NCBI RefSeq assembly: GCF_026626635.1
Contig: NZ_JAPNKA010000001.1
Location: 8,246,001 to 8,310,000 of the forward strand
Source of the DNA: Archangium lansingense
Lineage (GTDB): Bacteria > Myxococcota > Myxococcia > Myxococcales > Myxococcaceae
Reading direction: 5' to 3'
DNA: 64,000 nt
This document shows, in pieces, positions 16,903-25,624 of the stretch. A program made the position numbers and the translations under genes. Under the pieces are notes generated by a model. It was not told the DNA's origin. It saw only the letters and a program-made list of their open reading frames with translations, and made no database searches. Positions within the stretch are counted from its first letter, which is position 1, and the number at the start of each line of letters is the position of its first letter.

Positions 16903-18765
16903 TCAGCGGCTCGGCACGCTTTCGCCAAAGAGCGCCACGGGCGACCACGCGGGCTCGACGGGAGTGGGCGCGGGGCCGAGCGACGCGAAGTCTCCAGCCG
17001 CGAACACCACCTGCCCTCCCACCACCGTGAGGACGGACTCGAGCGACTTGATGTCCTCCTCCGGAACGGACAGGTAATCAGCGGAGAGGACGGCCAGGTC
17101 CGCGTACCGGCCCGGCTCGAGCGTGCCCTTCAGCTTCTCCTCCCCGGAGAACCACGCACTTCCCACGGTCGCGAGCCGGAGCGCCGTCACCCTGTCCAGC
17201 CTCGCGTCGGGCTGGTTCAGCGTGGCGCCCCCGAGCGTCTTCCCGGACACGAGCCAGTAGAGCGACAGCCAGAGATTGTAGCTGGAGACGCGGGTGGCAT
17301 CCGTCCCGAGCCCCACGGGAATCCCCAGCTCCAGCATCCGCTTCACGGGCGGCGCACGCGAGGCCGCCTCCTGACCATACCGGGTGATGAAGTGCTCGCC
17401 CTGGAAGGCCATCCGGTCCTGCACGGCGATGCCTCCGCCCAGCCTGGCCACGCGCTCGAGGTTACGCTCGGAGATGGTCTCCGCGTGGTCGATGATGAAG
17501 CGCAGCCCCTGCTGTCCCTTGTCTGTCTTCACCCGCTCGACGACATCGAGGATGCGGGAGATGGACTCGTCATAGGTGGCGTGGATGCGGAAGGGCCAGC
17601 CCTTCTCGGCGAAGAGGGACAGGATCTCCTCCAATTTCGGCTCCATGCCCTCTTGGAGCTCCGGCCTCGGCTCGAGGAAGTTCTCGAAGTCGGCTGCCTC
17701 CCAGAGCACGTTCTCCCCTGCCCCTCCCACCTGGTAGCCGTTGGGACGCAGCAGGTCCCCGTTCTTCCCCGGAGCGGTCATCGTCGTCCACTGCTGGTAG
17801 TCCTCCAGCTCCTGTCCCCGCTTCTGCGCGAAGAGGTAGTAGGCGATCCGGAGCGTCAGCTCGCCGCGCCGGGCCAGTTCCGTGCCGACCGCGTAATCAC
17901 CTGGGAAGTTCTGCCCGCCACCACCCGCGTCAATGGTGCTCGTCACGCCCAGGCGGTTCAGCTCGCGCATGAACTGCCGTGTGGAGTTCACCTGATCCTC
18001 AGGTGAGAGCTTCGGCAGGCGCCCCAGCGTCGAGTAGAGAATCAGGGCATCCGGCTTCGCGAGCAGCAGGCCCGTCGGCTCTCCCCGCGCGTCACGCTCG
18101 ATGAGTCCCCCGGAGGGGTTCGGCGTGTCCTTCGTGATTCCCAGCACCCGGAGGGCCTCCTTGTTCAAGAGCGCCTTCCCGTACAGGTACAGCACGAACA
18201 CCGGGGTATCTGGCGCGGCCTCATTCAGTTCGGCGATCGTGGGCAGGCGACGCTCTGCGAACTGGAACTCCGACCAGCCCCCCACCACCCGGACCCATTG
18301 TCCCGCCGGCGTACGCTCCGCCTGACGACGGACTCGATCCAGGGCCTCGGCGAGGCTTGGGACGCCATCCCACCGAAGCTCCAGATTGTAGTTGAGGCCA
18401 CCGCGGATGACGTGTGTATGCGAGTCATTCAGCCCGGGGATGACCGTGCGCCCGCTCAGGTCAACGACCCGCGTCGCACTCGCGCGATACCGCTGGATGT
18501 CCGCGTCGTCACCGACCGCCAGGATGTTCCCATCCCGGATGGCCACCGCGGACACGATACGGTTCTCCGCATCCAGGGTGACAACCTTGCCATTGTGCAG
18601 GATGAGGTCCGCGACTGGCTCGTTCCGCGCAGTGGATGGGCTGTGATGACAGGCACCGACGAGGCCGGCCACCAAGGCCAGGGCGCAGAGTCGATGCGGG
18701 ATTCGAGTCAGGAAGTTCGCGTGCTCACCCAGCATCGACCTGGCGTATCTGTTGCTGAGGTTCAT
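16903..18765 (-). CDS. Amidohydrolase lipoprotein, YtcJ/imidazolonepropionase-like
   Basis: 620 residues. The ATG at 18765 is preceded by AGGAGAAG. The lipoprotein signal ends LVAGLVGAC. The metallo-dependent hydrolase fold of the YtcJ/NfdA group follows: ILHNGKVVTLD, VVDLSGRTVIPGLNDSHTHV (first metal site), GGTG-like DAGGGGQ, PFRIHATYDESISRILD, FIIDHAE, GLGTDATRV, and GTLEPGRYADLAVLS near the C-terminus. Family members hydrolyse C-N bonds in amides or formyl groups; substrates are usually unknown. It heads the minus-strand run LRR > DUF1772 > SMI1. A -24/-12 like element and a palindrome shared with the tyrosinase promoter lie upstream, so it probably belongs to the aromatic-responsive sigma-54 regulon. 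Confidence 0.88.
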   Translation of the reverse strand: MNLSNRYARSMLGEHANFLTRIPHRLCALALVAGLVGACHHSPSTARNEPVADLILHNGKVVTLDAENRIVSAVAIRDGNILAVGDDADIQRYRASATRVVDLSGRTVIPGLNDSHTHVIRGGLNYNLELRWDGVPSLAEALDRVRRQAERTPAGQWVRVVGGWSEFQFAERRLPTIAELNEAAPDTPVFVLYLYGKALLNKEALRVLGITKDTPNPSGGLIERDARGEPTGLLLAKPDALILYSTLGRLPKLSPEDQVNSTRQFMRELNRLGVTSTIDAGGGGQNFPGDYAVGTELARRGELTLRIAYYLFAQKRGQELEDYQQWTTMTAPGKNGDLLRPNGYQVGGAGENVLWEAADFENFLEPRPELQEGMEPKLEEILSLFAEKGWPFRIHATYDESISRILDVVERVKTDKGQQGLRFIIDHAETISERNLERVARLGGGIAVQDRMAFQGEHFITRYGQEAASRAPPVKRMLELGIPVGLGTDATRVSSYNLWLSLYWLVSGKTLGGATLNQPDARLDRVTALRLATVGSAWFSGEEKLKGTLEPGRYADLAVLSADYLSVPEEDIKSLESVLTVVGGQVVFAAGDFASLGPAPTPVEPAWSPVALFGESVPSR

Positions 18766-18819
18766 GGCTTCTTCTCCTGTGTCTGCGCTCCGTGCGCTGA
18801 TGCGCATGCCTCGGCTATT

Positions 18820-18836
18820 TCCAAGATAGGTGCCAA
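18820..18836 (-). promoter_or_regulatory. Candidate sigma-54 promoter of amidohydrolase
   Basis: Read on the minus strand the sequence is TTGGCACCTATCTTGGA. Compared with the sigma-54 consensus TGGCACG-N4-TTGCW, the -24 TGGCAC is exact and the spacing is correct; -12 reads TTGGA instead of TTGCA. Predicted transcription start is near 18809, leaving a 5' leader of about 44 nt. The departure at the conserved GC makes this weaker than the tyrosinase promoter. Confidence 0.45.
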
Positions 18837-18903
18837 CCCACCCGGCATCGCAAGCCACTGAAATTATTGATGTCACCGACTTTCCACTTGCCGCAATAGT
18901 CCC

Positions 18904-18938
18904 AGAATGGCACTCCATCAATGCCATTTTGGTATTCC
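18904..18938. promoter_or_regulatory. Activator-binding palindrome, copy A
   Basis: AATGGCA at 18906, TGCCATT at 18922 and TGGTATT at 18930 form an inverted repeat with an extra half-site. The whole block is nearly identical to copy B at 20596-20630, with the same internal spacing. It lies about 110 bp upstream of the predicted amidohydrolase start site and just before the activator's own ATG. Probable enhancer site (UAS) for the adjacent sigma-54 activator; direct binding is inferred. Confidence 0.65.
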
Positions 18939-18953
18939 TGAGAGGAAGCACCC

Positions 18954-20585
18954 ATGCGGCTGGATGACCTGGACCTGAGGGAGCTTCTCCAATTCGAGCC
19001 GGCTGGCGGCATCCTGCGCTTCGCCGGCCAGCGGGCGGTTCTACTGGACGCGGTGGCCCTGGGGCTGCTGCGCAAGCAGCTCATCGAGACCCTCGGACAC
19101 GCGGGGGCTCGCGCCCTGCTCACCCGGTTCGGCTATGCGCTCGGCCGGCGCACGGCCGAGACGTTGAAGGATGCATTCCCGTGGGACTCCGAGGACGACT
19201 GGCGACGCGCGGGGGGGCGCTTCCACCGTCTTCAGGGACTGGTCCTCTTCGAGCCCGTCCGGCACGAGCAGCCCGTGGCGAATGCGCCTTTCGCCGAGGC
19301 CCTCTGGCACGAGTCCTTCGAGGCCGAACAGCATCTGCTGCACCTCGGGCTCTCCGAGGAGCCGGTGTGCTGGACCCTGTGCGGCTTCGCGAGCGGGTAC
19401 TTGAGCTACGGCCATGGCCGCCCCATCTACTGCCTCGAGGCGCAGTGCCGCGGGAAGGGAGATGCCACCTGCGTCATGGTGGGGCGGCCCCAGGAGGAGT
19501 GGGGCGAAGAAGCCGCCAGTCAGCTTGGGTACTACGAGAAGGACTGCCTCGACGAGGCGCTCACCCGTGTCACCCAGGCATTGAAGTCCACCGAGCGAAC
19601 GCTCAAGGCGAGGAAGCGGGAGCTTGCCCGAACGGAGGGTGAGGACGACTCGAAGCACATTCTCGGAAAGAGCCCGGCCATGCAGCGAGTCCAGGATCTC
19701 GCCGTGCGCGTGGCCAAGGTGGATTCGACGATCCTCATCACCGGCGAGAGTGGCGTGGGCAAGGAAGTGCTGGCCCGCTTCATCCACGAGCAGTCGGCTC
19801 GAGCGGGGGGCCCGTTCGTGGCACTCAACTGCGGTGCCGTGCCCGAGAGCCTGCTCGAGAGCGAGCTCTTCGGACACGCGCGAGGGGCGTTCACGGGCGC
19901 GACCCAGGACAGGATTGGCCTCTTCGAGTCCGCCCAGGGAGGCACGCTCTTCCTGGACGAGCTCGGGGAAGTGCCGCTCTCGATGCAGGTGAAGATCCTG
20001 CGCGCGCTCCAGGAGCGGGAGATCCGCCGCGTCGGTGAGAACAAGAATCGGCCCGTGGAGGTGCGGGTAGTAGCGGCGACGAACCGGGATCTGGCCGCCG
20101 ACATCCAGACGGGCCGCTTCCGGCAGGACCTCTACTACCGGCTGCGCGTGGTCGAGATTCGCATCCCTCCACTCCGGGAACGCCGGGACGACATCCTCGC
20201 GCTCGCGCGCCTGTTCCTCGTGCGCTCCGCGTCGCGGCTCCGGAGGAAGGTGTCCGGGCTCACCCCCGAGGCCGCGAACCAGCTCCTCCGCTACCACTGG
20301 CCGGGCAACGTGAGGGAGCTGGAGAACACCATCGAGCGCGCCGTCGTGTTGACGCTCGGGAGCAGCATCGAGCCGCAGGATCTGCCCGATGAGATCCGGG
20401 GGGCGGTCATGCCGGTCTACACGCCGGGCAACCTCCGCTCGCTCGAGGAGGTCGAGCGTGACTACATCCTCGCCGTGCTCGACGCCGTGGGAGGCAACAA
20501 GCTGAAGGCCGCCGAGACGTTGAAGATCGGCACCTCCACCCTCTTCCGGAAGCTGAAGCAGTACCAAGGCGCGTCCCAGTCGTGA
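18954..20585 (+). CDS. Sigma-54-dependent activator, XylR/DmpR type (XylR_N-V4R-AAA-HTH)
   Basis: 543 residues. An N-terminal XylR_N domain (about 5-95: LLQFEPAGGILRFAGQRAVLLDA) and a V4R ligand domain (about 110-185) with cysteines in the pattern CLEAQCRGKGDATC. These are the phenol/toluene-sensing parts of XylR, DmpR and MopR. A linker helix precedes the AAA+ domain (about 235-460), with Walker A GESGVGKE at 264, sigma-54 loop GAFTGA at 311-316, Walker B GGTLFLDE and arginine finger region. The C-terminal Fis-type helix-turn-helix is GGNKLKAAETLKIGTSTLFRKLK. It should hydrolyse ATP to open sigma-54 promoters on sensing an aromatic ligand. GAGAGGAAG precedes the ATG. Palindromes on both sides point to control of both neighbours and possibly itself. 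Confidence 0.93.
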   Translation: MRLDDLDLRELLQFEPAGGILRFAGQRAVLLDAVALGLLRKQLIETLGHAGARALLTRFGYALGRRTAETLKDAFPWDSEDDWRRAGGRFHRLQGLVLFEPVRHEQPVANAPFAEALWHESFEAEQHLLHLGLSEEPVCWTLCGFASGYLSYGHGRPIYCLEAQCRGKGDATCVMVGRPQEEWGEEAASQLGYYEKDCLDEALTRVTQALKSTERTLKARKRELARTEGEDDSKHILGKSPAMQRVQDLAVRVAKVDSTILITGESGVGKEVLARFIHEQSARAGGPFVALNCGAVPESLLESELFGHARGAFTGATQDRIGLFESAQGGTLFLDELGEVPLSMQVKILRALQEREIRRVGENKNRPVEVRVVAATNRDLAADIQTGRFRQDLYYRLRVVEIRIPPLRERRDDILALARLFLVRSASRLRRKVSGLTPEAANQLLRYHWPGNVRELENTIERAVVLTLGSSIEPQDLPDEIRGAVMPVYTPGNLRSLEEVERDYILAVLDAVGGNKLKAAETLKIGTSTLFRKLKQYQGASQS

Positions 20586-20595
20586 GGAGACTCCC

Positions 20596-20630
20596 AGAAT
20601 GGCATTCCAACAGTGCCATTTTGGCATTCC
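20596..20630. promoter_or_regulatory. Activator-binding palindrome, copy B
   Basis: AATGGCA at 20598, TGCCATT at 20614 and TGGCATT at 20622, with the flanks CCCAG and ATTCC also shared with copy A. Position is about 109 bp upstream of the predicted tyrosinase start site, the usual distance for a sigma-54 enhancer. It begins only 11 bp after the activator stop codon. Confidence 0.7.
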
Positions 20631-20694
20631 CCTGAGGCATCCAGAGGGGGCCATTCCTCAGGTCTTCAGAGGGAGCACCAGGGCGGAGGGAGGT

Positions 20695-20711
20695 GTGGCA
20701 CGAGCCCTGCT
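20695..20711 (+). promoter_or_regulatory. Sigma-54 promoter of tyrosinase gene
   Basis: TGGCACGAGCCCTGCT at 20696-20711 fits TGGCACG-N4-YTGCW, with GG and GC 12 bp apart as required. Predicted start near 20722, 46 nt before the ATG. Together with palindrome B and the adjacent activator gene this makes a complete sigma-54 control unit. Confidence 0.8.
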
Positions 20712-20767
20712 GTGCGGTGTCGGGCGGGAAGACAACCCCGCCTTCATCCCCTGCAAGGAAAGACACC

Positions 20768-21838
20768 ATGAACGTGCAACCCCGCGCCATGTCCAGACGC
20801 CTCACGCCGCTGACGTTCCTCGCGGCCCTCTTGGTCTGCCTGGTACTTGCCGCCTGCGGTGAAAGCCAGACAGCCCCACGCATCCGAAAGAATGCCAAAC
20901 ACCTGACGGCCGCCGAGAAGCAGGACCTGGTGGATGCCATCCTGAAGCTCAAGGCCACACCTTCCCCCTACGCGTCTGGCCTTTCCTACTACGACCAGTT
21001 CGTCGTCTTTCACAAACAGGCGTTCAACTACAGCATGAGCCCGGACCACCATGTCGCTCATGCCCACCCGACCATCCTCCCCTGGCACCGGAAGATGCTG
21101 TTGCTCTTCGAGGACGCCCTGCGCGAGGTGAGCGGCAAGGACATCACCCTCCCCTACTGGGATTGGACGGACCCCGAGAGCACCCAGGCCATCTTCTCCG
21201 AGTCCTTCATGGGTACCCAGGGAGACGCCAGCCAGGAGTATGCGCTGACGAACGGCCCATTCCGAAAGGGGAACTGGACCATCAACATCTTCTCCGACAG
21301 ACCAGAGGGGCTGACCCAAACGCCGCATCCCTATCTGGTGCGCGCCACGGGCCGCTACGAGGCGGACGTCAATGACAACATCCATCTGCCCACGACCGAG
21401 GAGGTGGAGCGCGGCCTGCGAATCCCCACCTTCGACGTGGCGCCCTGGAACGACAAGTCCCCGAGGGATCAGAGCTTCCGCAACTACCTGGAGGGCTTCG
21501 ATCCGGATCGCCCGGGCTATTTCCACATGCACAACATGGTGCACACCTGGGTGGCGGGCCACTTCCGCCTCGAGGATGGCTCGGAGCGATGGGGGACGAT
21601 GGGGGCTCCGGATGTCTCTCCCAATGATCCGGTGTTCTACCTCCACCACGCCAACGTGGACCGCATCTGGGCACAGTGGGAGGAGCAGCACCCGGGCGTC
21701 TATGCCGATGGCGGCGGACACAGCTCGCACATGTCCATGTACCCCTACAGCGAGTACCCCAATGAGCGGATGGCCGCACACGGCCTGAGCGCCATCTCCA
21801 TGCTCGGCACGCAGGAGTTGGGGTACCTCTACGAGTGA
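20768..21838 (+). CDS. Secreted lipoprotein tyrosinase (type 3 copper)
   Basis: 356 residues. The ATG at 20768 follows AAGGAAAG. The lipoprotein signal ends LVCLVLAAC. CuA ligands: His 82 in VVFHKQAF, then HAHPTILPWHRKMLLLFE. CuB ligands: FHMHNMVHTW and DPVFYLHHANVDRIW, with the Asn-Val-Asp after the second His pair as in bacterial tyrosinases. It oxidises phenols to catechols and o-quinones outside the cytoplasm. There is no caddie protein gene nearby. Expression is probably induced by aromatics through the XylR-type activator immediately upstream, which makes biochemical sense for a phenol oxidase. Confidence 0.93.
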   Translation: MNVQPRAMSRRLTPLTFLAALLVCLVLAACGESQTAPRIRKNAKHLTAAEKQDLVDAILKLKATPSPYASGLSYYDQFVVFHKQAFNYSMSPDHHVAHAHPTILPWHRKMLLLFEDALREVSGKDITLPYWDWTDPESTQAIFSESFMGTQGDASQEYALTNGPFRKGNWTINIFSDRPEGLTQTPHPYLVRATGRYEADVNDNIHLPTTEEVERGLRIPTFDVAPWNDKSPRDQSFRNYLEGFDPDRPGYFHMHNMVHTWVAGHFRLEDGSERWGTMGAPDVSPNDPVFYLHHANVDRIWAQWEEQHPGVYADGGGHSSHMSMYPYSEYPNERMAAHGLSAISMLGTQELGYLYE

Positions 21839-21901
21839 GGGCCAGGGCCCCGTAGCGGCACAGCCTCTCCAGTCCCAGCCTGTCCGAAGTAAGGTTCCTT
21901 C

Positions 21902-23083
21902 ATGGAACTGCTCGACACCCTTCGCCTGCTTCTCTCCGTCCTCCTCTTCGGGCTGGGACTGCTGGGGCTCTTCAAGGTCCCGCTGGGCGCCCTCTGGAAG
22001 CCCGCGGTGGCCGCGACCGAGTGGGGCCACGTCCTGGCCGTCTTTCCGCTCCTCCTGTTGCTGCTGCCTGTCGGCGCAGGCCTCGGTGCGCAGCTCGCGT
22101 GGGGCCTGGCCGCGCTCGCCGCGCTCCTCCTGCTCTCCTCTCTGGGCCGGGCCCTCGGGTACGTGAAGGGACTGGAGGCGCGCTTCGCGAAGCTCTTCGG
22201 AAACGTCCAGCCCCCTGCCCTTCCCGGAGCTCCGGCACGAAGCGCGCCCCTCGTCCTGGGAGATCTGCTCTCGGTCTCCACCCCCATGGTGACCCCCACC
22301 CGGCACACCTACCGGGAAGTCGACGGCCATACGCTACAGCTCGATCTGTACCGGAGCGCCGGGGCGACGCGGCCCCTCCCCCTCGTGGTGGTGATTCACG
22401 GTGGCTCCTGGAACAGCGGGGACAGCACCCAGCTCAACTGGCTGAACAGCTATCTCGCCGCCCGGGGCGTCGCGGTCGCGGCGATCAACTACCGGCTCGC
22501 GCCCCGCCACACCTTCCCGGCCCAGCGTGATGACGCGCTCGCCGCCCTGGCCTGGCTGAAAGAAAACGCCTCCTCTCTGGAGATTGATCCCACCCGTATT
22601 GCCTTCCTCGGGCGCTCCGCGGGAGGCCAGCTCGCGCTGCTCGCCGCCTACACCGCCCGCGATCCGGCGATCCGTGCGGTCGTCGCGCTCTATGCGCCCT
22701 CGGATCTCAACTGGGGCTGGGTCAACCCCACCAATCCTCTGGTGATGGACAGCCCCAAGACACTGAGCGAGTACCTCGGAGGAACGCCCGCCCAGGTCCA
22801 GGCACACTTCGATGCCGGTTCGCCCATCGACTTCGTGATTCCCAGCTCACCCCCCACGCTGCTGGTTCATGGGACCCGAGACGAGCTGGTCCTGGTCGAA
22901 CAAAGCCGACGCCTCGCCAGGCGCCTGGAGCAGGCCAATGTGCCCTACCTGGAGCTGGAGCTCCCCTGGGCCACTCACGGCTGCGATGCGAACCCCGCGG
23001 GACCGGGAGGGCAGATTACGACCTGGGCCGTGGAGCGCTTCCTCGCCGCCGCCTTCCAGGACGCCCCCCGGAAAGCGGCCTGA
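21902..23083 (+). CDS. Membrane-anchored HSL-type alpha/beta hydrolase
   Basis: 393 residues. Three N-terminal hydrophobic helices (about 5-28, 40-60, 65-80) anchor a hormone-sensitive-lipase type domain. The oxyanion motif VVVIHGGSWNSG is near 162, the nucleophile GRSAGG near 238, the acid lies in HGTRDELV and the His in THGCD. It should hydrolyse short-chain esters, probably facing the periplasm. Located 63 bp after the tyrosinase on the same strand, so co-transcription from the sigma-54 promoter is possible. Confidence 0.87.
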   Translation: MELLDTLRLLLSVLLFGLGLLGLFKVPLGALWKPAVAATEWGHVLAVFPLLLLLLPVGAGLGAQLAWGLAALAALLLLSSLGRALGYVKGLEARFAKLFGNVQPPALPGAPARSAPLVLGDLLSVSTPMVTPTRHTYREVDGHTLQLDLYRSAGATRPLPLVVVIHGGSWNSGDSTQLNWLNSYLAARGVAVAAINYRLAPRHTFPAQRDDALAALAWLKENASSLEIDPTRIAFLGRSAGGQLALLAAYTARDPAIRAVVALYAPSDLNWGWVNPTNPLVMDSPKTLSEYLGGTPAQVQAHFDAGSPIDFVIPSSPPTLLVHGTRDELVLVEQSRRLARRLEQANVPYLELELPWATHGCDANPAGPGGQITTWAVERFLAAAFQDAPRKAA

Positions 23084-23393
23084 ACGAGCACCGCAGGAGC
23101 CACCTGCTCTTCCACGAGGAATTCCCTTGAGCGGACGCGGGCGTGCGAGCTGTGGACGCGGCAGGTGGAGTCCGCTTCCCGGCGGAGTCTGCTGGCGCAT
23201 GTGGTGGAGACGGGGCGGCAGCTGTGGACCCCCACCATCACTCCCGCGCACCTGAAACATACGAGGCCCCGACGTGCCCTCCTGTCTATGAACATCATCC
23301 GTGACTGGATGGATGCATCGACTTCAAGTCCGCTGGGCATTCTGGTGCCCATGCTCAAGCTTGCGGGTAGCCGGTGGAGCAAGGGGAACGCGC
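23084..23393. other. 310-bp gap with an open but unrecognised frame
   Basis: An open plus-strand frame runs from about 23165, reading RQVESASRRSLLAHVVETGRQ in part, but it has no start signal and overlaps the next gene's 5' part. It may be a leftover fragment. No promoter or hairpin stood out. Confidence 0.3.
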
Positions 23394-24191
23394 ATGGAGC
23401 CAAGAGCACACGCCCGCTGGACGGCCTCACGTCTGGGCGCCTGGGTGCTGGTGCTCAGCCTGTTCCTCCCAACCGTTGCTCGGCCCGAGGGTGAGGCGCC
23501 CGCGCCCAAGCAATCCCCATCCACTGGGCCTACGGATGTTCGGGAACTGGAAGCCTTCCTGGATGGCGTGATGCGCGAGCAACTGGAGGCCTACCGCATC
23601 CCGGGAGCGGTCATCGCGGTGGTGAAGGACGGCAGGCTCCTGCTCGCCAAGGGCTACGGCTACTCGAACCTCGAGCGGCGTGAGCCCGTCATCGCCGAGC
23701 GCACTCTCTTCCGCATCGGCTCCGTCAGCAAGCTCTTCACCTGGACGGCGGTGATGCAGCTCGCCGAGCAGGGCCGGCTGGACCTGGACGCGGACGTCAA
23801 TACGTACCTGCGCGACTTCCAGATTCCGGCCACCTGGCGCCAGCCCATCACGCTGCGCCACCTGCTCTGCCACACTGCGGGATTCGAGGAGCGCCTGCCA
23901 GCCACCGTCTCGAGCGCCGACGAGCTCGCCCCCCTGGGAAAACTCCTGACGCGAAGCATGCCAGCCCGGGTGCATCCCCCTGGCGAAGTGGGCGCCTATT
24001 CCAATTACGGGGCGATGCTGGCGGGCTACATCATCGAGCAGGTGTCGGGCAGGCCCTTCGAGCAATACATCGAGGAGAACATCCTGAAGCCGCTGGACAT
24101 GCGCCACAGCACCTTCCGGCAGCCCCTGCCACCCGGGCTGGCTCCGGATATGTCCACCGGCTACCTCGTCAACGGCGGTGTCCCGCTGGCC
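23394..24191 (+). pseudogene. Class C beta-lactamase-fold serine hydrolase, truncated at the C-terminus
   Basis: ATG at 23394 follows CAAGGGGAA; a Sec signal ends near ARPEG. The first ~260 residues fit the beta-lactamase/esterase EstB-like family: SVSK (catalytic Ser-Xaa-Xaa-Lys), LLCHTAGFEE, YSNYGAMLAGYI (Tyr-Xaa-Asn motif) and NILKPLDMRHSTFRQP. After STGYLVNGG near 24180 the similarity stops and the frame runs out (to 24476) through the leader and 5' part of the next lipoprotein gene. The second half of the domain, including the HTG/KTG strand, is gone. A deletion or rearrangement has joined two loci here. Confidence 0.75.
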
Positions 24192-24261
24192 GTCTTCGCG
24201 CGGGCCGTACCTTCTTGGAGCCTGGCGCCCGTGCAGGCGAGGCACCACAACGGAGGGGGAC

Positions 24262-25517
24262 ATGCACATACGGAACGACCTTGCCCGACAAGGGTTTCTC
24301 GGGGCGCTACTCGCGCTCTCCACGCTGGCCTGCGGGCCCACACTGGAAGCACCGGAGACGAGCGAGCCGCCAGGCACCGAGGCCGAAGTGTCGTGGGAGG
24401 AGCCACTCACGCCCCAGTGGAAGCACCCGGACGGCAAGAACGTGCTCGTGCCCACCTCGGACGTGGACCGAGATGACGTCACGGGCGAGCCGGACCGGCG
24501 CCGCCTGTACCGGAACATCGACGACGGGACAGGCGATGACGGCAGCGGCAGCTACGTAACACTGGAGAAGGGGCGCCGCGCGGGCGACTTCACGGTGGGT
24601 TTCTCCGGCGGTCCCAAGGGTACAGTGAAGGAGGTGGAGCTGCGCTACCGGGCCAAGCGCAAGGACTCGCGCGGCCGGACCTGGGTGGAGCTGTACGACG
24701 GCACACGCCTGCTCGGCCGGGGGAGCACCCACACGCTGAGCAGCGACTGGAAGAACTTCACGGACCGCTTCACTGGCCTGTCCGTGGCACGCGCCAGAGA
24801 TTTGCGCGCGCGGGTGTTCCTCGAGGCTACCTCCGGCCACGGCGGCCTGCGCGTCACGAGCCTCTGGCTGCGCGTGAAGGTGGAGCCCCCGGCACCAGAA
24901 CCCACCGGAGTACGCCGCGTGGATGCCTTCCTCCTGAGGGACGTCTCCACCTGCATCATCGGCAACCGGTGCACGACGGGCGAGTGCCAGGCCCTATCCG
25001 ACTCCAGTGGGACGCCGCGCGTACGCTTCGCCGACGACAGCGCCCTGCGGGGCGTGCCCCCTGGGGACCCTGCCATCGCCTCGGCTGAGGTGGTGCAGTG
25101 CCTGCACCTGCGGCTGAGTGACGCGGAGGCGGCCGCCCGGCGCGCCGAGCTGGAGCGCTTCCGCGACGACGTGGCGCTGTGGACGGGCGGAGACCTGACC
25201 CTGGAGCTGCGCATCCACGAGCTCGACTCCGTGGAGATGGCGCTCTCGGCCTTCAATCATGGCCTCTCCCGGACTACATCGGCTGCGTCACCAAGGATTG
25301 CATCGGCAACGACGCCCTCAACGAGCACCTCCTCCGCGCCCACTGGCCGCTGCGCGGACTGGAGCGGTTCCACACCAACTACTGCCGTGACGGCACCCAG
25401 GACTTTGACGAAACGGGGGTGGACATCGGCCCCAACTGCCCTGGCACGCTGCGCGGGACGCCGCGCCTGCCACCACCCGCCGCGCCGCCGATCTCGGACC
25501 CCGGCCCCTGGCGGTAA
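24262..25517 (+). pseudogene. Frameshifted secreted lipoprotein, unknown function
   Basis: ATG at 24262 after GGAGGGGG; lipoprotein signal ends LLALSTLAC. Residues up to about 334 read well: a beta-sandwich-like part (GTVKEVELRYRAKRKDSRGRTWVELYDGTRLLG) and a Cys-rich part (VSTCIIGNRCTTGECQAL). At about 25264 coding shifts frame: AFNHG continues as PDYIGCVTKDCIGNDALNEH in the next frame. One missing base near CTCTCCCGG explains it. The second frame ends at 25517, and a further in-frame piece after that stop (RYVVRSFLGNDSRTLHPAY) may be the original C-terminus. Either a pseudogene or a sequence error. Confidence 0.65.
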
Positions 25518-25624
25518 GCGCATCTCCGCATGAGAGGCACACGCCCGCTCTGGCCGCTGTCCCAGCCGGAGCGGTACGTGGTTCGCTCCTTCCTTGGCAA
25601 CGACTCGCGGACGCTCCACCCCGC

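Noticed and set aside
18906..18928. Palindrome A read as a -24/-12 promoter
   Set aside because: GG and GC are 14 bp apart, not 12; better explained as an activator-binding site.
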